DNA of 12,422 nucleotides, taken from contig DIQS01000033.1 of NCBI GenBank assembly GCA_002427325.1, positions 1 to 12,422 of the forward strand. The letters run 5' to 3'. The notes under the pieces were generated by a model that saw only the letters and a list, made by a program, of their open reading frames with translations, did not search any database and was not told the origin of the DNA. Made by a program: the position numbers and the translations under genes. Position 1 is the first letter of the stretch. Every line of letters starts with the position of its first letter. Shown one piece after another: positions 6,502-12,422 of the stretch. This stretch comes from Cloacimonetes bacterium UBA5456 (lineage in GTDB: Bacteria; Cloacimonadota; Cloacimonadia; Cloacimonadales; Cloacimonadaceae).

Positions 6502-7104
6502 ATGACAGAAATCAAAACAACTATGACGCCGGAAGAAAAGTTTGACGCTATCGCCAACCTCAAAGAGAAGTTGGAAGATAATTTTGTGGCATTGGGCGAA
6601 TTGCTCAGCGAAATCAAGCGTATGAGACTCTATCGCTTTAGAGGTTATGACAATTTCAAGGACTTCGTTGAAGCAGAATACCAGCTTTCCGGCTCTTTAG
6701 CTGGTAAACTCGCCAGCACATTTGACCTCTTTATCGAAGATATGGATATTGACGAAATGAGTGTCAAAGAGATTGGTTTTGAAAGACTTCAGTTGATCAA
6801 ACCCATGATCCAAAAAGCGGACTGGGAAGTTCGTGAAGAATGGATCAAAAAAGCAAGCGATACTCCCACAAATGAGCTCCGCGAAGAGATCAAGGAGATT
6901 CGCAAACAAGAGAAAGAAGAGAATATGGACATGAAAAAGGTCTTCATCGACCAATATTTTGAGAAGATGACCACATGGTTCAATTGCTCCAAAGCTGAGC
7001 TGAATTTCAAGCTCGCACTCTTCTTCCAAGATGCCGATCTTGATGATATCAAGAAGGTTGTTCGCGATAGACAGCGCGAATTTGAACAAAGCACAAATCA
7101 ATAA
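6502..7104 (+). CDS. Unrecognised 200-residue soluble protein preceding the PorX-like gene
   Basis: I do not recognise a family with confidence. The protein is cytoplasmic by appearance, with no signal or membrane segment, and highly charged. Residues 25-78 (FVALGELLSEIK...YRFRGYDNFKDFVEAEYQLS...) resemble the helical segment in plasmid, phage and DUF3102-like proteins, where 'level of effort, length of stalk, then HTH' precedes DNA binding; this is a weak pattern resemblance only. Residues 124-148 are a Glu/Lys-rich helix, probably a coiled coil. The C-terminal 50 residues (YFEKMTTWFNCSKAELNFKL onward) form an amphipathic helical block. GAGGA (6490-6494) supports the start 7 nt later. It sits 10 nt after panB and 9 nt before the PorX-like gene, so it is probably co-translated with the latter. 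A role as DNA-binding or adaptor partner is inferred from context only. Confidence 0.8.
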   Translation: MTEIKTTMTPEEKFDAIANLKEKLEDNFVALGELLSEIKRMRLYRFRGYDNFKDFVEAEYQLSGSLAGKLASTFDLFIEDMDIDEMSVKEIGFERLQLIKPMIQKADWEVREEWIKKASDTPTNELREEIKEIRKQEKEENMDMKKVFIDQYFEKMTTWFNCSKAELNFKLALFFQDADLDDIKKVVRDRQREFEQSTNQ

Positions 7105-7110
7105 AGGAGG
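7103..7110 (+). promoter_or_regulatory. Strong Shine-Dalgarno of the PorX-like gene, oddly close to its GTG
   Basis: AAAGGAGG is the strongest ribosome-binding site in the window, but only 3 nt separate it from GTG 7114 and 15 nt from ATG 7126. It overlaps the stop codon of the preceding gene, implying coupled translation. The exact start remains uncertain by 4 or 7 codons, upstream of the REC domain in every case. Confidence 0.7.
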
Positions 7111-7113
7111 TTT

Positions 7114-8688
7114 GTGATAAGTAAGATGAAACAGATGAAACTACTCTGGGTAGATGACGAGATCGATCTGCTCAAACCTTTTATCCTCTTTTTGGAAGAG
7201 AGGAACTACATAGTTGATACTTGCAACAACGGCGAAGACGCCATCGAGAAAGTTGTTGAAAATAAATATGATATGGTGATCATGGATGAGATGATGCCGG
7301 GCATGGACGGGCTTACCACCCTCAAAGAAATCAAGCGGATCAATAGCGCCATCCCCATCATTATGGTCACCAAAAGCGAGGAAGAAGGGCTCATGAACAA
7401 AGCAATCGCCTCGCAAATCTCGGACTATCTCATCAAACCAATCAATCCATCGCAGATCATCATGGCGATCAAGAAGATCTTTCAGGCAGACGAGATTCGT
7501 GCCAATGAGATTGGACGCCAATATTCACAATATGTGAGCCAGCTCAATCAAAAGCTCTTTTCTGCTCCCGATTGGGATGAATGGCAAGAGATATACAAAG
7601 AGATGGCACAGTGGGAATTGCGCATTGATGAAGTCAATGACGACGGACTCAGGCAGACCCACTTTCTCGAGAAGAGAAATTGCAATACCGAATTCACTAA
7701 CTATGTGGAGAGAAACTATCGCGAGTGGCTCAAGACGGATGAAAGACCAAATCTCAGCTTCGACATCATCTCTCAATATGTTGCGCCTCACTTTGAAGAG
7801 GGCGTGCCTATATATTTCATCGTCATAGACTGCATGAGATTGGATCAATATTTGGCAATTCAGCCCTATATCCAAGAGCTTTTTGAGGAAGAGCTGGATC
7901 TGTATTTCTCCATCCTGCCAACCGCTACGCCTTTCTCCAGGAACTCGATATTCAGCGGACTTTTGCCCATTGATATTGCCAAGCGTTTCCCGGAGTATTG
8001 GGTGACCTCTGCCGAGATGGATAACAGCCGTAACCGCAATGAACACCAGCTTTTGGATGAGCACATCGTGGACTTGGGCTATAACCTCGATCCCACTTCC
8101 AAATATGTGAAGATATTCAACATGGACGAAGGGAACTTTGTCCTGCGTAAGATTGAGACTTGGAACCGCGAAAACCTCGTTGTGCTCGTCTATAACTTCC
8201 TCGATCTCTTGGCGCATCATCGTTCCCGTGATCAGATATTGCAAGAGACCATCCCGCATGAGGAAGGACTGCGTGCCTTCACCAAGCACTGGTTCTTGCA
8301 TTCCGCCCTCTATGAGGCGCTGAAGCAGATAGCCAAGCAGGATGCAATCGTCGTGATCAGCACAGACCATGGCTCCATCAAGGTCAACCGCGCAACGCAG
8401 GTCATTGGAGATAGAGATACCTCCGTCACGGTTCGTTATAAAGAGGGGAAAAACCTCTCTGTGAACGACCGCCATGCCCTGTTCGTGAAAAAGCCGGCAG
8501 AGTTTGGCTTGCCTTCCAAGAGCATTGTGGATAACTTCATTTTTGCCAAAGACGACTACTATTTCGTCTATCCCAATAGCTATCATCAATATCAAAGACA
8601 ATATAACGGAACTTTCCAACATGGCGGTGTCTCGATGGAAGAGATGATCCTCCCCGTCGTCACTTGCCGCAGCAAGAAAAGGAGATAA
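7114..8688 (+). CDS. porX: PorX-like response regulator with PglZ/alkaline-phosphatase-superfamily domain
   Basis: A 524-residue cytoplasmic two-domain protein. The REC domain (about 8-125) has the acidic pair Asp14/Asp15, phosphoacceptor Asp58 in VIMDEMMPGMDG, Thr86 and Lys108. A helical linker leads to a PglZ-type phosphodiesterase domain (about 230-515). Its metal-site motifs are VIDCMR (237-242, Asp239), LPTATPFSRN (268-277, likely nucleophile Thr270 or Thr272), NFLDLLAHH (361-369), STDHG (416-420) and QHGG (502-505). Order and length match PorX of Bacteroidetes, which with PorY and sigma factor SigP controls type IX secretion genes and whose PglZ domain is a zinc-dependent phosphodiesterase on oligonucleotides. 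All expected metal and phosphoacceptor residues are present. No PorY-type kinase, sigma factor or T9SS structural gene is in the window. Orthology to porX is inferred; the domain architecture is seen directly. Confidence 0.88.
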   Translation: MISKMKQMKLLWVDDEIDLLKPFILFLEERNYIVDTCNNGEDAIEKVVENKYDMVIMDEMMPGMDGLTTLKEIKRINSAIPIIMVTKSEEEGLMNKAIASQISDYLIKPINPSQIIMAIKKIFQADEIRANEIGRQYSQYVSQLNQKLFSAPDWDEWQEIYKEMAQWELRIDEVNDDGLRQTHFLEKRNCNTEFTNYVERNYREWLKTDERPNLSFDIISQYVAPHFEEGVPIYFIVIDCMRLDQYLAIQPYIQELFEEELDLYFSILPTATPFSRNSIFSGLLPIDIAKRFPEYWVTSAEMDNSRNRNEHQLLDEHIVDLGYNLDPTSKYVKIFNMDEGNFVLRKIETWNRENLVVLVYNFLDLLAHHRSRDQILQETIPHEEGLRAFTKHWFLHSALYEALKQIAKQDAIVVISTDHGSIKVNRATQVIGDRDTSVTVRYKEGKNLSVNDRHALFVKKPAEFGLPSKSIVDNFIFAKDDYYFVYPNSYHQYQRQYNGTFQHGGVSMEEMILPVVTCRSKKRR

Positions 8689-8697
8689 AGAGATAAA

Positions 8698-9609
8698 ATG
8701 CTATTAGCCAGTCTTTTGAACCCCAAGACCATATTACACCTGCCCAAAGCAGAGAGCAAGGAATCGCTATATCGCGAGATGGTCGATCTTATCTGCAAAA
8801 AGCATCAGCTTTCCACCTGTGGAGATGAGCTCTATAAGATGGTGATGGAGCGAGAAACCCAGATGCCTACAGCCTACAAGACGGGCATTGCCATCCCCCA
8901 CATCCGCGTGGAAGGCTTCAAAGATACCGTGCTTTCCATGGCGTTTTTGGAAGAACCATTGGATTATAGCGGAACGCCTATAAACTGGGTATGCCTCGTC
9001 TTTTCAGACAAAAGCTCCTCAAACCTATATCTAAACCTTGTTGCTGCTCTGCTCAAGATATCCAAAGACCAAGAGATGATGCAGGCTCTGCTTGAAGCTC
9101 ATGGCGGTGCGCAAACCGTGCATATCATCAAAAAAGAAGAGATACGCATCAAACAAGATATCACTGTTGCAGACATCATGGTGACGGATATTGTTTCGGC
9201 AAAACCCGGAGACCTGCTCTCACATTTCAGCGAGACGCTCGGCAAATACTCTCACTCCTGCCTCCCTGTCGTGGATGAAAGCGGCAAGTTTTTGGGCGAA
9301 GCAAGCATCCTCAACCTGCTCAAAGTCGGCGTGCCGGATTATCTCATGATGCTGGACAATCTCAGCTTCCTGCGTGCCTATGAACCTCTCGAAAAGCTCT
9401 TTGAGATGGAAGATAAAATCACCGTCGGCGAGATTATGGATCAAGATTGCCCCACGCTCAGACCCGATGCATCCATCCCCGAAGTTGTCTTTGAGATGAT
9501 TCAAGGACCCAAGAGATTCTTTTCAGTCGTGGACAAAGACGGCATCTTAGTCGGAGTCGTGACGGCAATGGATATAATGATGCAGATATTTATGGGTGTA
9601 GTCAAATGA
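8698..9609 (+). CDS. PTS EIIA-like domain fused to paired CBS domains
   Basis: A 303-residue cytoplasmic regulator. Residues 1 to about 150 form a mannitol/fructose/Ntr-type EIIA domain: the active-site histidine is His68 in TGIAIPHIR, followed by a typical hydrophobic strand (VLSMAFLEEPLDY). Residues about 158-303 contain two CBS motifs (VADIMVTDIVSAKPGD... and VGEIMDQDCPTLRPDA...), each closing with a conserved strand-helix (CLPVVDESGKFLGEASILNL; FFSVVDKDGILVGVVTAMDI). CBS pairs usually bind adenosyl ligands such as AMP, ATP or c-di-AMP. The gene follows the PorX-like gene by 9 nt and overlaps the permease by ATGA at 9606-9609. No EI, HPr, EIIB or EIIC is nearby, so sugar transport is unlikely. 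A regulatory subunit of the permease is inferred. The ribosome-binding site is weak (GGAG 8681-8684, 13 nt), consistent with coupling. Confidence 0.88.
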   Translation: MLLASLLNPKTILHLPKAESKESLYREMVDLICKKHQLSTCGDELYKMVMERETQMPTAYKTGIAIPHIRVEGFKDTVLSMAFLEEPLDYSGTPINWVCLVFSDKSSSNLYLNLVAALLKISKDQEMMQALLEAHGGAQTVHIIKKEEIRIKQDITVADIMVTDIVSAKPGDLLSHFSETLGKYSHSCLPVVDESGKFLGEASILNLLKVGVPDYLMMLDNLSFLRAYEPLEKLFEMEDKITVGEIMDQDCPTLRPDASIPEVVFEMIQGPKRFFSVVDKDGILVGVVTAMDIMMQIFMGVVK

Positions 9610-10886
9610 CTCTAATGGTTTTAGCTCTGATCATCTTCGGACTTAGTTATCTATTCATCATCACTGAATGGATAAACAAGATGCTTGCCGCTCTCATCGG
9701 CGGCTTTGCGATCATCCTCACGGGGATTGTCTCCCAAGACATTGCATTCTCGGCAATTGACTGGAATGTTATCTTTTTCCTCATCGGGATGATGTTTGTG
9801 ATCTCGGTGTTGAAGAAGACCGGGCTCTTCATGTATTTGGCGATAAAGATTGCCAAAATAGCGAAGGGAAAGCCTCTCACCATCTTGATCTTGATGTATG
9901 TGCTCACCACTTTTGTTTCCGCCTTTTTGGGTAGTGTGACAACTGTGATGATACTTGTGCCCATTGCGCTGCTTATCTCAAGTGAGCTAAAGATAAGCCC
10001 CGTGCCATTCATCATCACCATGGCGATAGGCTCGAATGCAGGCGGTGCTGCAACCATGATTGGTGATCCGCCAAACATTCTCATCGGCTCAGCAACGGAC
10101 TATAGTTTTATCGATTTCATCGTGAATCTAACCCCTCCCGTGCTCGTCATCACAGCCGCTTCCGTGGGACTGATCTGGCTTATGTATAAAAACAAGATGA
10201 AGGTCTCCAACGAAGATAAAGCCAAGCTCATGAGTTATAACGAAGGGAATCTCATCAAAGATAAAAAACTCCTCTACGTTAGCCTCATCATTCTTGGGCT
10301 CATGTTAGCTGCCTTTTCCGTGCAACACCTCTTGCACCTTGGAACGGCGACTATTGCCATGACAGCTGGTTTGGTCTTGATGTTGCTCTCGGATAGAAAG
10401 CGCGTGGAACACATCTTGGCAAAAGATATCGACTGGGTGACCATCTTCTTTTTTATGGGACTTTTCATGATCATCAAGTCCTTGGAAGAAACTGGTTTTA
10501 TTGGCAAGATTGCTGATGGAATCATGGCTGCAACCGGTGGAGAACCGCGCAAGACCTCGATTGCCGTGCTCTGGCTCTCCGGAATATTTAGCTCCGTCGT
10601 GGATAACGTCCCCTTTGTTGCCGCAATGATCCCCGTATTAGAGCAGATGGGAACTGTGATCACTGCACCGAAAGCAATGGACCCCGTATGGTGGTCTTTG
10701 GCGCTGGGAACTTGCCTCGGCGGAAATGGCACCCTTATCGGCGCATCTGCAAACATCGTCGCCGTGGGAATAGCCACCCGCAACGGCTATCGCATCAGTT
10801 TCAAGGATTTCACCAAGATTGGTTTAATCTTTATGTTCTTGGCGATAATTATCAGCACCTTCTACATACTGTTGCGCTACTATTAA
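9606..10886 (+). CDS. ArsB/NhaD-type ion transporter family permease
   Basis: A 426-residue inner-membrane protein of about 11-12 hydrophobic segments, of the ion transporter (ArsB/NhaD, SLC13-like) superfamily. Two re-entrant-type motifs mark the inverted halves: SNAGGAATMIGDPPNILIG (143-161) in the first half and LGGNGTLIGASANIVAVG (371-388) in the second. They show the family's internal GG-x-x-T-x-IG-x-x-x-N-I pattern. VDNVPFVAA (332-340) is also typical. Substrate cannot be read from sequence: Na+/H+ exchange, arsenite and organic or inorganic anions all occur. NhaD-like Na+/H+ antiport or a small anion is plausible. Its start overlaps the EIIA-CBS stop (ATGA), so the two are translationally coupled, which argues for control of transport by phosphorylation and/or nucleotide binding. 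It is the last gene of the operon, followed by a terminator. Confidence 0.9.
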   Translation: MTLMVLALIIFGLSYLFIITEWINKMLAALIGGFAIILTGIVSQDIAFSAIDWNVIFFLIGMMFVISVLKKTGLFMYLAIKIAKIAKGKPLTILILMYVLTTFVSAFLGSVTTVMILVPIALLISSELKISPVPFIITMAIGSNAGGAATMIGDPPNILIGSATDYSFIDFIVNLTPPVLVITAASVGLIWLMYKNKMKVSNEDKAKLMSYNEGNLIKDKKLLYVSLIILGLMLAAFSVQHLLHLGTATIAMTAGLVLMLLSDRKRVEHILAKDIDWVTIFFFMGLFMIIKSLEETGFIGKIADGIMAATGGEPRKTSIAVLWLSGIFSSVVDNVPFVAAMIPVLEQMGTVITAPKAMDPVWWSLALGTCLGGNGTLIGASANIVAVGIATRNGYRISFKDFTKIGLIFMFLAIIISTFYILLRYY

Positions 10887-10907
10887 CTAACTAAATATCA
10901 AAACAAT

Positions 10908-10939
10908 AAGGGTTGCGATCTAATTGGATTGCAACCCTT
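10908..10939. terminator. Bidirectional terminator between convergent operons
   Basis: AAGGGTTGC (10908-10916) pairs perfectly with GCAACCCTT (10931-10939). The stem continues inward with A-T, T-A and C-G plus wobble pairs to a tiny loop near 10923, giving about 15 pairs. A/T-rich flanks on both sides (T-rich reading each way) suit termination of the permease operon on the + strand and of the PAP2 gene on the - strand. Confidence 0.85.
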
Positions 10940-10954
10940 TATTTATATTTAAGA

Positions 10955-11743
10955 TCAAAAAGAGCTTGAAAAGCCGGCGACGATGCTGCCGTATTCGGAG
11001 ATAATCAGCCTTATCTGAGCTTTGTCTTTGAGGCAAAGCTGTGCCGTGGAATAGCCTATAACTGCGCCGGCAAAGACATCCGATGCCCAATGCTCCCCCT
11101 GTGCGACACGCGAAAAAGACACCGCACCGGCAAGAGAATAGACGAGATATTTGACCCATGCAGAATCCGGATAATGAGCTGCAAGGATCGGCGCAATACT
11201 CCAAACAAGCGTGCTATGCCCGCTGGGAAAGCTCTTGTTATCCCCGCCAAGATCAAAGTCGAGCCCGAGAAATTTCTTGTCTATAGACTCCAAAGGACGC
11301 CCTCTTTGAGCGATTGTCTTGATGGTGTAGGTGGCCGCAGAGCTCAGAACGGCGCTTTTCAGGCTCACCATAGATATGTCCAAAAGCTCGTCCGCATCAA
11401 AGAGATGAGCACCCAGCGCAGTGACGCCTAATGCAGGAAACACATATTTTGCCTCTCCAAAACCACCTACAATTGAATATACGTCATTGAGTTTCCCTTC
11501 ATCATTGAGCTTCATCGCAGTCTCCGTAATCGGATAATCCAAGGTATATAGCGCAAGGGTACCAAGCGCAAAAGATGCGATTAACTCCGGTTTTTCCTTA
11601 AGATAAAACTGCGGCGCATCCATGACGATTTTGGGATAGGATAAGAGATATTCCTTAAAATCAAAGCTCTCGGTCTCAGCCATAAGCGGTAAGACAAAGA
11701 AAGAAAGAGCCAAGATAATTAGCAAAATCTTGCGAATTTTCAC
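10955..11743 (-). CDS. PAP2-superfamily phosphatase with signal peptide
   Basis: A 262-residue envelope protein. The N-terminus (MKIRKILL..., hydrophobic core, LPLMA) is a signal peptide with likely cleavage after Ala22; it could instead be a membrane anchor. All three PAP2 signature motifs are complete: K-x6-RP (Lys142, Arg149, Pro150), PSGH (173-176) and SR-x5-H-x3-D (Ser211, Arg212, His218, Asp222). The family hydrolyses phosphomonoesters of lipids such as phosphatidate, undecaprenyl pyrophosphate or lipid A; substrate cannot be assigned here. Several hydrophobic segments lie between 55 and 235. The sequence ends EYGSIVAGFSSSF, an amphipathic stretch with a terminal Phe. The start ATG overlaps the macro-domain gene stop by 4 nt (11740-11743), so the two are co-transcribed and probably translationally coupled. 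Confidence 0.9.
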   Translation of the reverse strand: MKIRKILLIILALSFFVLPLMAETESFDFKEYLLSYPKIVMDAPQFYLKEKPELIASFALGTLALYTLDYPITETAMKLNDEGKLNDVYSIVGGFGEAKYVFPALGVTALGAHLFDADELLDISMVSLKSAVLSSAATYTIKTIAQRGRPLESIDKKFLGLDFDLGGDNKSFPSGHSTLVWSIAPILAAHYPDSAWVKYLVYSLAGAVSFSRVAQGEHWASDVFAGAVIGYSTAQLCLKDKAQIRLIISEYGSIVAGFSSSF

Positions 11744-12246
11744 TGCAACAAAATACCCTCAAAGTTCTTATAAAGCTCGAAGTTATCGTCATCAAAGACA
11801 TAAAACCAAATCTCAATATCAGCATTACTCCTGAGGAAATCTTGTGCGACTTCGAAGGCTATCTTCGCGGCCTCTTTTTTGGGATAGCCATACACTCCGG
11901 TGGAGATATTGGGAAAGGCAATTGACTTCAGATCATGATCTTGCGCCAGTTTTAGGCTATTGTGATAGGCAGAACGCAAAAGCTCCGGCTCGCCGCTTTT
12001 TCCGTCCCTATAGATGGGTCCCACAGTGTGGATGATATGCTTTGCTTTCAGCTTAAAGCCAGGCGTGATCTTGGCTTGTCCCGTCTTGCAACCGCCCAGA
12101 GTCTTGCAATATTCATAGAGTTCTTTACCAGCGGCACGATGAATTGCACCATCCACCCCACCGCCGCCTAAAAGACTCTCATTAGCGGCATTTACGATTG
12201 CATCGCCGTCAAACATTGTGATATCCCCTTTAGTCAAATAAATCAT
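11740..12246 (-). CDS. Macro-domain protein, O-acetyl-ADP-ribose deacetylase-like
   Basis: A 168-residue single macro domain of the MacroD/YmdB type, which binds ADP-ribose and in characterised members hydrolyses O-acetyl-ADP-ribose or reverses mono-ADP-ribosylation. Motifs run in order: GDIT (7-10), VNAAN (18-22), GGGGVDGAIHRAAG (27-40), IIHTVGP (71-77) and the phosphate-binding loop NISTGVYGYP (113-122). Catalysis-associated Asn19, Asn22, Asp32 and Gly117-Tyr119 are present. The frame is open upstream to an ATG at 12303, but that codon falls in the -35 region of the predicted promoter. AAGGAG (12254-12259 on the minus strand), 7 nt before ATG 12246, fixes the shorter start. The 4-nt overlap with the PAP2 phosphatase gene suggests a linked role that I cannot specify. 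Confidence 0.93.
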   Translation of the reverse strand: MIYLTKGDITMFDGDAIVNAANESLLGGGGVDGAIHRAAGKELYEYCKTLGGCKTGQAKITPGFKLKAKHIIHTVGPIYRDGKSGEPELLRSAYHNSLKLAQDHDLKSIAFPNISTGVYGYPKKEAAKIAFEVAQDFLRSNADIEIWFYVFDDDNFELYKNFEGILLQ

Positions 12247-12253
12247 GTGGCAA

Positions 12254-12259
12254 CTCCTT
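12254..12259 (-). promoter_or_regulatory. Ribosome binding site that fixes the macro-domain start
   Basis: The minus strand reads AAGGAG, then 7 nt, then ATG at 12246. No comparable site precedes the upstream ATG at 12303. Confidence 0.85.
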
Positions 12260-12274
12260 CTCTTTGATGTTTGC

Positions 12275-12303
12275 ATTTTGTTTTGCAGCAAAGAATCGGT
12301 CAA
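12275..12303 (-). promoter_or_regulatory. Probable promoter of the macro domain-PAP2 operon
   Basis: On the minus strand, TTGACC (12303-12298), a 17-nt spacer and CAAAAT (12280-12275). The -35 is preceded by GCC, giving GCCTTGACC, similar to the CCCTTGAC context of the two + strand promoters. A start site near 12268 would leave a leader of about 22 nt. Confidence 0.55.
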
Positions 12304-12375
12304 GGCAAATATAAGCTTTCATAAAATATTATTTCCATTTTATCCCACTTGCACAACACTCAGATATTTCATGCT

Positions 12376-12422
12376 TTCCCTATGGCTTCCCTATATGGTT
12401 CTGGTCATGATATGGTCATGAT
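12376..12422. repeat. Short direct repeats at the right edge
   Basis: TTCCCTAT occurs at 12376-12383 and 12387-12394. TGGTCATGAT occurs at 12402-12411 and again at 12413-12422, ending at the window border. Each longer copy contains the palindrome TCATGA. The array may continue beyond the window, so its extent and nature are unknown. Confidence 0.5.

Noticed and set aside
7525..8622. Long (365-codon) antisense open frame inside the PorX-like gene
   Set aside because: It lies entirely opposite a well-supported coding gene, shows no domain motif and no ribosome-binding site; long antisense frames arise from the codon bias of the real gene.
8698..9609. Sugar phosphotransferase (PTS) transport role for the EIIA domain
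   Set aside because: There is no EIIB, EIIC, EI or HPr gene in the window; the fused CBS pair and the coupled ion permease point to regulation instead.
12247..12303. Upstream start for the macro-domain gene at 12303
   Set aside because: That ATG overlaps the predicted -35 element and lacks a ribosome-binding site, whereas 12246 has AAGGAG at 7-nt spacing and matches the usual domain start.

Overview
The window reads as chromosomal DNA from a Gram-negative member of the Fibrobacteres-Chlorobi-Bacteroidetes (FCB) group, most likely Candidatus Cloacimonadota or a close relative. The grounds are a PorX-type response regulator (REC plus PglZ-like phosphodiesterase domain), which is characteristic of the type IX secretion lineage, the style of the short intergenic hairpin repeats at the left edge, and the mix of housekeeping genes. 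The taxon is an inference. I see no insertion sequence, phage gene, tRNA, rRNA or CRISPR array.

Layout. Positions 1-300 are non-coding and packed with three kinds of short repeat: a 9-bp-period tract, three hairpin units on an exact 44-bp period, and an 8-bp-period tract. A promoter then drives valS (392-3037), which ends at a strong intrinsic terminator. The next unit (3176-4766) encodes a two-thioredoxin-fold protein disulfide oxidoreductase and the DNA glycosylase Fpg. Between them lie about 145 bp that still encode the start of an FAD/NAD(P)-binding protein, most simply the stump of a deleted thioredoxin reductase gene. A terminator closes this unit.

After about 200 bp of AT-rich spacer and a promoter comes a tight six-gene operon on the + strand (5129-10886): an exported MORN-like repeat protein, panB, an unrecognised 200-residue soluble protein, a PorX-like regulator/phosphodiesterase, an EIIA-CBS fusion, and an ArsB/NhaD-type ion permease. 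Gaps are 10 nt or less and two junctions overlap, so the genes are probably co-transcribed. EIIA-CBS and the permease overlap as ATGA, which suggests the former controls the latter. The unknown 200-residue gene sits directly before the PorX-like gene and is the best candidate for a new partner in that signalling pathway.

A long bidirectional terminator (about 10908-10939) separates this operon from a convergent two-gene minus-strand operon. That operon encodes a macro-domain protein (11740-12246) and, overlapping it by 4 nt, a signal-peptide-bearing PAP2 phosphatase (10955-11743). Its promoter lies at 12275-12303. The right edge carries short direct repeats cut by the window end.

Three upstream-extended reading frames were trimmed on ribosome-binding-site evidence: fpg (start 3963), panB (start 5664) and the macro-domain gene (start 12246).
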